Source: Arthrinium phaeospermum (taxonomy: Eukaryota > Ascomycota > Sordariomycetes > Amphisphaeriales > Apiosporaceae). Taken from it: a stretch of DNA of 64,000 nt. Position 1 is the stretch's first letter. Every line of letters starts with the position of its first letter. The translations under genes and the position numbers were made by a program. Below, piece by piece: positions 56,885 through 64,000 of this stretch. The stretch is taken from NCBI GenBank assembly GCA_006503535.1, contig QYRS01000003.1, positions 4,278,001 through 4,342,000 of the forward strand, written 5' to 3'. The notes beneath the pieces were generated by a model. That model saw only the letters and a list, made by a program, of their open reading frames with translations. It had not been told where the DNA came from and made no database searches.

Positions 56885-59800
56885 ATGAGCTTTGTAGAGA
56901 GAGTCAAAGCGAGGTTGAAGCGCGATGCGCAATCGAAGAAACGTTTGAGCTCAAGTCTCTCGACTCCTTCGGTATCAACCCCGCCCAATACGTCGATTTC
57001 GGAATTGAATGAGACACCTCGTATCCTGCCAGATCCGATTTGTGAAGCAGAAAACAAGAAGGCAGAGTCAGAACCAAGCACAATTTCAATCAAACCAGCC
57101 CATTCCCCAATTTCCGCTGTATGGAGCGAAGCATGGGACGAGCTTGTCAGGAGCCCCGAGACCTCTGCACTGGCACAGCGATACGAGTCTCTGTTACTCG
57201 AATCGACTGCGACCTCCGTGCCGCCGGGTGCAGTGCTGCCGTACGGTAGGCATGAGCAGTTGCGGTTCTTCATTGAGCGCCAAGCCGAGGAGATCGAGAA
57301 GAATGAGTGGAAGGCCCGTTTTCAGGGGTACGACTTCAAGGTCAAGGCTCTCATCGAGCCCGCTGTCGCTGTTACCCAGTGTCAGTTCAAGTGTACAACC
57401 AATTGCTTGCGAGTTCTAATGGATCTGAAGCGGCGAAAGGCTTCATCGGAAGTGCGGTCGAAGCAAGTCCGCCAGCATCCCTGGCTTGGGCAGGACTATG
57501 CCTGCTTCTCCCTGTAAGTTCTTCGCAATAACTCACACCATCACCGAATGTGGACTGACCAAATCCAGCTTGTGCTCAACCCCAGCGAGGGAGAAGAAGC
57601 ACGGGTCAAAGGACTCGAATACCTAGCAACCGTGCTTCGGCAATGCAAACTGCGCGAACAGGTCTATCATCGAAGATACGAATCGGTTGAGGGCGAGGCT
57701 CTGAAGCAAGATTTTGAGCAGGCTCATCTCGTGTACCGTGAAAGTCTGCGAGTGCTATACGTCAAGATCTTGAGATTTGAGATCACTTGCTACGTTTTCC
57801 TCGCTGGGGACACGTCGAAAAGATTTGCCAAGGGCGTCGCCAAGTGGAACAATTGGAACGAACTCATTGACGATGTGAAGGCTCAGCAGGCCTCCGTGAC
57901 ACAAATTGAGGACAACTGGCGCGACGTAAGGTTGCAAGAGGAGTGGGAGGCAAAGCAGCAAGAGCATCGTCAGCGAATGTCCGCGGTCGATGGAGTCACC
58001 TTGGAATTGTCCCGAATGAAGCAGCTTATCCACGAACAGCAGAGTCAGAGGGACAGGTCCGATTTACTGCGCTGGCTATCGTCTGTGGCTGACCCTTCGA
58101 CCAATTATGCGGCGACTCGCGACAAACATACCCAGAAAACGGGCGAATGGATACTTCAAGAAGAGAAATTCCGCAGCTGGATGTCCAGCGGCAATTCGTT
58201 CTTGTGGTTACATGGTAAAGGTAGGAACAGGTCATCCGAAACTCGTTGTGTCAAACGCTGAAAAAAAGACTACGCAGCTGGCTCAGGGAAATCATTCCTC
58301 AGGTATATACCCTTTTTCTTCAAAGCATACTCGTTACGCATGGGTCACCAAAGCTGAAACCACTGGTAGCACCACTGTGATCAACTATCTCCAAGTTCAC
58401 TGCTCCGCAGGCACCGATCAGATCTACAACACCGTGGCATATTTCTACTTCGACTTCCGGAACCCCTCCAAGCAGACAAGAACCAATTTTCTTCGATCCA
58501 TCATCGCTCAGATCTGTCAGGGCCGGCCAGATACCCCAGAGGCTTTGCGCCAGCTATCCAAATTCCGAGATCTTGGCCAAGTACCGCCGGCAGAAGCCCT
58601 TCAGGCGGCCCTGCTTTCCTCCATCCAGGACTTCTCCAACGTTTACATCGTGATGGACGCCTTGGACGAGTGTCCACAGAATCAGAATGGCTTTGAGCGC
58701 GAGAAGATGTTGCAATGCCTTCAAGAGATCCAAGGTTGGGGTGTCTCCAATTTACACGTGTTTATGACAAGCCGTCGCGAGCATGATATTGCATCGTATC
58801 TCTATGCTGTCGCAGATGCAGAGAAAAAGGAGACAGGCTCGAGCTCCATGGCGCAAATGAGTCTCGAATTCCGCGCCTCGGAAATGGGCGGCGACATCGA
58901 AGCTTATATCGACGCGCAGCTGAGTGGTCTTCGATTTCGCCATTGGAAACACGAGCTCAAGCACAAGGTCCGCATGGCACTCGTGGAGAAGTCCCAAGGA
59001 ATGTACGTACGAAAATCAGCATATAACAACATTACACTCGGGGAAAATCAATTAACGGGGGAAAGCAGGTTCCAATATGTGGCAATACAGCTCGAGGTTC
59101 TACACGGCACCAGAATTAGTCTGATTGAAGCGGCACTTGAGGAGCTGCCAGACGATATCGACAAGGTCTATGAACGAGCACTCCAGCAAAGTCCGGACTC
59201 ATCTATCACCATCCGTGCGCTTAAGTGGCTTGCGTACTGCGAGGCTGAATTGCAAATGAACGCACTCGTCTTTTTTGCTAGACTGAAACCAGTCTTCCGT
59301 TTCGAGCCCCTGGAAGGCACCGTCGAGGTCAAAAGTTTGTATGATGAAGACTTGGACATTGCCTCCCCAGAGGATATCCTTCGCTGGCTTCCCGGTCTGG
59401 TGTCGGTGTTTGATGCACATGGCCATCAATGGGTTCGCCTGTGCCACTTTTCTTTACTCGAGTTTCTCATCTCCCCTCGAGCTAAGGAAGTGTGGCGCAT
59501 TGAGCCGACCGAGGCACGGTTACACATCGCCCAGTCAAGCCTCGCATACTGCCTGTATGCCATTGATGAGGACTTGCCTCCACCAGCTACCCCGTGGGTG
59601 GCATCACAGTCGTTATACGCCCAAAACGTGGCGCGCGGCCTCAAAACACTAACAAGCATCCAAGCACAAGAGTTCCCGGGGATGTTGACCGCCTTGATCA
59701 GGACGCTGTTCGACCCGTGCTCGTATTACTTTGGTCGTCTCACAGACGTATTGCCATCGGTTGAGGTTAGCGAGGTCGGCTATCCGCCAAAGGTGGAAAG

Positions 59801-60827
59801 GCCCTTGCAGTTGCTGTACCGACGAGGCCTGAAATCACTAATTCCTGCAATCATCCAAGCGATGCCCGAAGTCATCAATATGGTTGAAACTACAGAGAAC
59901 ATTTCTCGTCCCAGGACCGTCTTAAGTCTCGCGGCACGCAAACAGGATCATGGAATGGTCAAAACTTTGCTTGACTGCGGAGCAGATCAGTTTGCCGACC
60001 AGAAGCCCGATAGCTGTGCCTTGCGAGAGTGCTTCGACGGATATCTCAGGTCGCGCGGCGATGACCATTTCGAACAGGTGGTCAACTGCGCAAAGCTCCT
60101 AATTGACGCGGGGGGGCCAGAGATCATGCAGCGGTGCTTAGGAAACTCGAGCGATTCGACCGGTCCGCTGTCATGGCTGATGATGATACCGCGGATGTGG
60201 GGCTTCAAGTTAGCTCCACACTTTGCCGGCATTTTGGTCGCACGCGGTGCAGACCCAACCATGGCACTGACAAGTCTCTCAAGTACCTATTATATGGATA
60301 GCAACAAGGCCACATGGCTAATTGACCACGGGGCAGGAGTTACCGAACGCACGATGCAAGAAGCCCAAAAAGAGCTTTTCGGGCACGGTCTTTGGTGCGG
60401 ATGTTGGGACGAGTGTCTCGATGATGGCTCCTGCCGCCTCAACCCTTGGAGCCTGGACCATTTTTGCATCCTGCAGCTTCTGCTTTCCAGAGGAGGGGTA
60501 GTTCCGCCCGGCGAAGAGGAGCCTTTGGTCTACGGGCGCCAAATATGCGATCGCTCGCCTATATATGGCTTGCGGAATAGGCCCTGGGATGCCATCAGAC
60601 GACGGTCGTTTCGCATCGTTTTCGGGGCCAAGAGCCGCGACGGCACCTACGTAAGGACGCCCGCAGAGGCCTGGGAGGATTTTGAGCGATGGTACCTGAT
60701 CAACCGATTGCTGTTGTCGAGAAAGTCGTCCCCGTGGCCGCCAGAAGTTACCCCTCCAAATGACAAGGACATGGCTTTCTTTGAGAAGTGGTGGGAAATG
60801 GAACGCTTACAAGGTGGGAAGGAGTAG
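56885..60827 (+). CDS. NACHT-type STAND NTPase (fungal NLR-like protein)
   Basis: Predicted exons 56885-57380, 57431-57513, 57569-58220, 58278-58302 (25 bases), 58370-59002 and 59069-60827 give 1215 residues. After a Ser/Pro-rich head, SEAWDELVRSPETSAL starts the helical N-terminal domain typical of fungal NWD/NACHT proteins; SPPASLAWAGLCLLLP is its conserved core. WLHGKAGSGKSFL (Walker A, 409-416) and VYIVMDALDECP (Walker B) form the NTPase. LPDDIDKVYERAL is the usual winged-helix-side motif. The C-terminal half has weak ankyrin-like pieces (LSLAARKQDHGMVKTLLDCGAD, with further GAD/ARGAD motifs), probably a divergent sensor. Such proteins act as intracellular receptors for non-self or cell-death switches. 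The Walker A motif is carried mainly by the 25-base microexon. Two AGs (58268 and 58277) could serve as acceptor. Confidence 0.88.
58278..58302 (+). other. Microexon carrying the P-loop of the NACHT gene
   Basis: Twenty-five bases encode most of the Walker A loop (AGSGKSFL). It is bounded by introns of 57 (58221-58277) and 67 (58303-58369) bases. It follows from phase: the preceding exon ends in WLHGK plus one base and the following exon begins with one base then TTVINYL. Skipping it would shift the frame. Confidence 0.7.
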
Positions 60828-60897
60828 TCTATCAACAATAGAGGGTTATTTTTTTTTTCTTTGATATTCTAATCCACATATATCTGCTACAGACGTA

Positions 60898-62121
60898 TCA
60901 TGTCACCAATGCGACCCTGTAGATCTTCGGACACAACGAGGCAGCGTACTCGGCCCATCCTGGCGGGGTAATAGGCGTCCAGAGCAGGCCGTCTTCCGGG
61001 TCCTCGCTATGGCCCAGAGCCCCGGGGTAGGAATTCTCGGCCACGCCCTCGTCCTCGGGGAACTGGGTCGGGTCCCATTCGCGTATGCCGTCGAGAGGCG
61101 TCCACATGGCGCACTGGTAGACGAATTCCTGTCGGAGGTTGCCCGCGCGGTCGGGCACGTAGCCTTCGGGCCAATGTCGAGGGTCGGCGGGCTCTTTCAG
61201 CAGGGCCAGCCGTTCGCACAGGGCGTCCACCGCGGCGTCGGCGGAGATGGCCCGGAGCTTGCGCTCCAGCTCGTCGAGTCGGTGGGCGTCGGCGGTGTCG
61301 TCCTCCGAGAGCTCGATGATGAGGCGGTCGTGGTCGCCTTGCGACAGCACCTCAAAGATGGGGCAGAGGTCAAAGTAGGTCCGCCTCTTGTGCATGCGCA
61401 AATCCCGGCAGGCGACGCCTATCGACTGGAGACAGGGGAAGAACCACGGGTTGAACAAGCCCTCGGTGAAACAGTGGGGATAATTCTTTCGGCAGTCGGT
61501 GATGATGATATGGCGCACGCAGCTGGCCAGGTCATTGATGGCCTGGATCGCGTGGGTTTCGACGGCGGTCCGGGCGTAAGCGGTGCAGTTCGGATATCTC
61601 AGCTGGACCACCAAAGTGTCCCGCTCTGGGTCAAACCATGTGTATTCCACCGGCTCTGCCATCCCGTGTCTCCAGTGGAATTCCTCGGGGACGCTTTTGG
61701 CCTGGTCGGTAGTGACCAGTCTCCCCTGACCTGCCACGTCTCTCGCCTCCCGGCATGCGTGGGCGACGCCTGGCGGTCGATGGCGCCGTTCGAATTCATA
61801 TACGGCATACGTAGGCCGAGGCTCTCCACTTTGAGGGTCCTCCATAGCAAAATAATCATCCTCCTTAAAGAGAATCTCCTGGATTGTTATGACCCGTCGA
61901 GGGAGTGCCAAGTCCCAGATCTGATGTCGCACTTCGGGCGGGAGGCGAGCGAAGGGATGAAACGAGGGCTGAGAGATCGGGTCATGGTGCTGGTCCCGAA
62001 GAGCCTCCTCATTTCGAAGAGCCTCCTCGTCCCAAAGAGCCTCCAGGCCTTCGAATTCCGAATCGGCCGCCTCGTCAGGCGTACTTGTGCCTGTCGCGTT
62101 GCCCTCCCACCACGTCGTCAT
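60898..62121 (-). CDS. 2EXR-domain protein
   Basis: A single exon of 407 residues on the minus strand. FHPFARLPPEVRHQIWDLALP (residues 54 onward) is the opening of the fungal 2EXR domain, followed by VAHACREARDVA, a second conserved block. The head has short EEALR-type repeats (about residues 30-43), which suggests a helix. 2EXR proteins are abundant and uncharacterised in ascomycetes; the F-box-like LPPEVRxxIW motif has led to suggestions of a role in protein interactions. No membrane segment or enzyme motif. The stop lies only 70 bases from the stop of the convergent NACHT gene. Confidence 0.85.
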   Translation of the reverse strand: MTTWWEGNATGTSTPDEAADSEFEGLEALWDEEALRNEEALRDQHHDPISQPSFHPFARLPPEVRHQIWDLALPRRVITIQEILFKEDDYFAMEDPQSGEPRPTYAVYEFERRHRPPGVAHACREARDVAGQGRLVTTDQAKSVPEEFHWRHGMAEPVEYTWFDPERDTLVVQLRYPNCTAYARTAVETHAIQAINDLASCVRHIIITDCRKNYPHCFTEGLFNPWFFPCLQSIGVACRDLRMHKRRTYFDLCPIFEVLSQGDHDRLIIELSEDDTADAHRLDELERKLRAISADAAVDALCERLALLKEPADPRHWPEGYVPDRAGNLRQEFVYQCAMWTPLDGIREWDPTQFPEDEGVAENSYPGALGHSEDPEDGLLWTPITPPGWAEYAASLCPKIYRVALVT

Positions 62122-63506
62122 GATAAGGTTGGAATAGTCTTTGCCCTAGACAAATGCAAATTTGGCGTGGGGACACATATGTGCTGGTGACAGGTGGCGG
62201 ACAGCTGCGGCCTGACTCGTGTCGCTGCAACATTACCAGCTTCAGCTTCAGCTCCCTTTGCCTAGTACCTATGAACCATTTGCCAGCAGCATGTCCAATG
62301 GGTTTACACTTTCAGTCGCGCATCTTAACCAGGCCAGCCGTTCTCGCCAAGACATCTCACCCGTCTCACCACGTGTGGTTAAACACAGCCATGGTCCATT
62401 TTTATCGCAGTGACTTATGCACAACCACCCTGTTGTGTACCTACACTAGACCGTCTAGTTGCCGTTTGCATATGCACGTTATGCCAACCAAACCCCAGCT
62501 GAGGGGGCGCTGACAGGTTGGTTGGGGTCCCAAAGTAGCCATCAGAATCTGATCAGTAATGTTACACTGCTCTCCATGAAACAGAACCAGAAAGGAGGGG
62601 CGGCTTGCTGTCTGGAACGGGCATCGATTGGCGACGGTGCGGGGAGAGGTTCCGGGCTTTTGCAGTAATACGTGACGATCAGAACCCATGTTCTATCACA
62701 TCCAGGCTGGGGCTTTTGTTCGGGCAGCAGCGTTTGCCGATTATGCGGGCCGGCCCCTGGCCGCTGAACGTGGTCAACCAACCGGCCAATAAGACGTCGC
62801 CATATTTAGCGCAGGCAGGGGGATATGAGATGTCCTGCTGCAGCTTGAAGCGAGCAGTCCGTCCCTGCCCCAGTGCCTGCCCTACTTACTTCTAGTATAG
62901 TGCCATTCATTGCCAAGCCGACAGTTCCGACACTGATGAGAAGCATGTCAGGCTGAGAGCGAAAACATAGTCCTCAGCCCCCCTAGACTTCCACCCGGCT
63001 TCGAATGCGCAAGGCTCGGGGAAGGCTATTAATAGCGCCAGTGATAGATGCTGAGCTGGGGGCTGAGCCAGCCTTCTCCGCACGCAGGCTCCGTCTCATT
63101 GGCTTGTTGGCGGCGTGCACGGCATGATAACATGCATGGCGATGCAACGGTTCTTTGGAGAATTGATACACCATCTGCACTGGCAGGGGTCGCCTGTGTC
63201 ACTTTGCAAGCAGGCTGGGCTGATATGTCTTATGGAGGGGAAGAATTGGTGATCGGACTGGCCCTTTCAACGAACTGTTCTGGCTGCTGTCTCTGCTGCA
63301 TCTCGCTGGCGGGGATCCCAGAGCTTCTCGTGCCAACGCGGGTATATCAATTCCATATGGTGCCTCCGCCATATTCCTTTCATAGCTCCCGTTTACTGCC
63401 CATTCTCTGATTTGGACATGTTTTAGTACCCTCTTTGGATCGTACCCAACACTACATTGAGTGAATTCGCGATTCGTTGCGGTTCAAACTTTTGTCCCGC
63501 GCCAAA
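62122..63506. other. Divergent intergenic region
   Basis: About 1.4 kb between the starts of the 2EXR gene (-) and the membrane-protein gene (+). Open frames of up to 120 codons show no family resemblance. Presumably holds both promoters. Confidence 0.5.
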
Positions 63507-64000
63507 ATGGGTGCCTATGTTTCTGTTCACGAGTGTCAGAGTCGCTATAACGTGACCATTAATTGCGAGCAAAGCATCGATAATGAGACCAATACGTTCC
63601 GTTCGCTGGGGGGCGTCGAGAGAGGGCAGTTTCCCGGCGACCCTGATATCGCTGGAGTCGGGGTAAGAAAACCACGACCGATGCTCGACTTCACAATTTT
63701 GACTGACCGAAGAACTAGATCATTGGAGTATTCCTCGGGGTGACCTGCTTTGCCTTGCTCATCAGCGCGATTGATGTCTTTTGGCAGGCGCTCAAGACCT
63801 GTGGGATGAAATCGACACTTTCAGAAGAGTAAGTTGGGCCATGACGACCTGGGCGCGCGGCGGTTTGGGTGACGGCTGACCATCGAATTGTCGCCTCATC
63901 TAGGGAACGGCTCCAAAAGCCCGACCGAATCAGCCTCACGGACATCCTTGAAAGCATACTACTGCCCTGCAGCGACCAGCAGATCTTTACGGGCGCCGCC
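63507..64000 (+). CDS. Fungal membrane protein, N-terminal part (partial at the right edge)
   Basis: Predicted exons 63507-63662, 63719-63828 and 63904 to beyond the window, giving 121 residues so far. A short outer head with NVT and NET sequons precedes DPDIAGVG and a membrane segment IIGVFLGVTCFALLISAIDVF. After a short linker, LLPCSDQQIFTGAA runs into the edge. The DPDIAG...SDQQ(L/I)xTG layout is seen at the start of many uncharacterised multi-pass proteins of ascomycetes. Function unknown. Confidence 0.65.

Noticed and set aside
61009..62190. Open frame of 393 codons on the + strand over the 2EXR gene
   Set aside because: Antisense shadow; the minus strand carries the recognisable 2EXR motifs.

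Overview
The window is nuclear DNA of a filamentous ascomycete (Pezizomycotina, most likely a Sordariomycete). Genes carry several short GT..AG introns of about 50 to 120 bases, are separated by 0.1 to 2 kb of non-coding DNA, lie on both strands without operons, and encode families typical of such fungi: HET-domain, NACHT, F-box, 2EXR, PTH11/SAT4-like rhodopsin-fold, CorA-like, BAHD-like acyltransferase and P450 proteins. Exon boundaries were placed by hand from splice signals, reading phase and protein continuity. They are predictions.

Layout. 1-681: 3' end of an FAD-linked oxidoreductase. 1705-4290: secreted Thr-rich protein with two PAN-like Cys modules. 4956-10349: very large GHKL-ATPase / NO VEIN-type (DUF3883-like) protein. 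10679-12638 (-): P450 with an abnormal I-helix. 13845-16151: multi-pass membrane protein. 16584-18197 (-): kynurenine 3-monooxygenase-like gene with a frame break. 19944-21797: MFS exporter. 21926-23577 (-): rhodopsin-fold membrane protein. 25016-26016: SDR. 26526-28111: F-box gene with a frame break. 28753-30540: second P450. 31144-35393: 1291-residue orphan protein. 35969-43144: four genes on the + strand (small protein A, CorA-like protein, kinase-vWFA protein, small protein B). 44609-46933 and 47649-49836: two HET-domain genes in tandem. 50167-51471 (-): second rhodopsin-fold protein. 52720-54207 and 54582-56212: acyltransferase and aldehyde dehydrogenase. 56885-60827: NACHT STAND NTPase. 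60898-62121 (-): 2EXR protein. 63507-64000: 5' part of a membrane protein.

How it fits together. The right two thirds is rich in gene types linked in fungi to non-self recognition and regulated cell death (two HET, one NACHT). It also holds orphan proteins with signalling architecture: a kinase fused to a vWFA-like domain, a CorA-like membrane protein, and a GHKL ATPase with a nuclease-fold-like C terminus further left. The most unusual local structure is the 35969-43144 block. Its two end genes are divergent paralogues of 84 and 85 residues with the same three-exon plan and a middle exon of exactly 48 bases. They bracket the membrane protein and the kinase.

Metabolic genes (two P450s, SDR, MFS, flavin monooxygenase, acyltransferase, ALDH) are scattered and no PKS, NRPS or terpene synthase backbone is present, so I do not call a secondary-metabolite cluster. 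Two genes show single-base frame breaks next to short G/C runs; these could be real decay or sequencing error.
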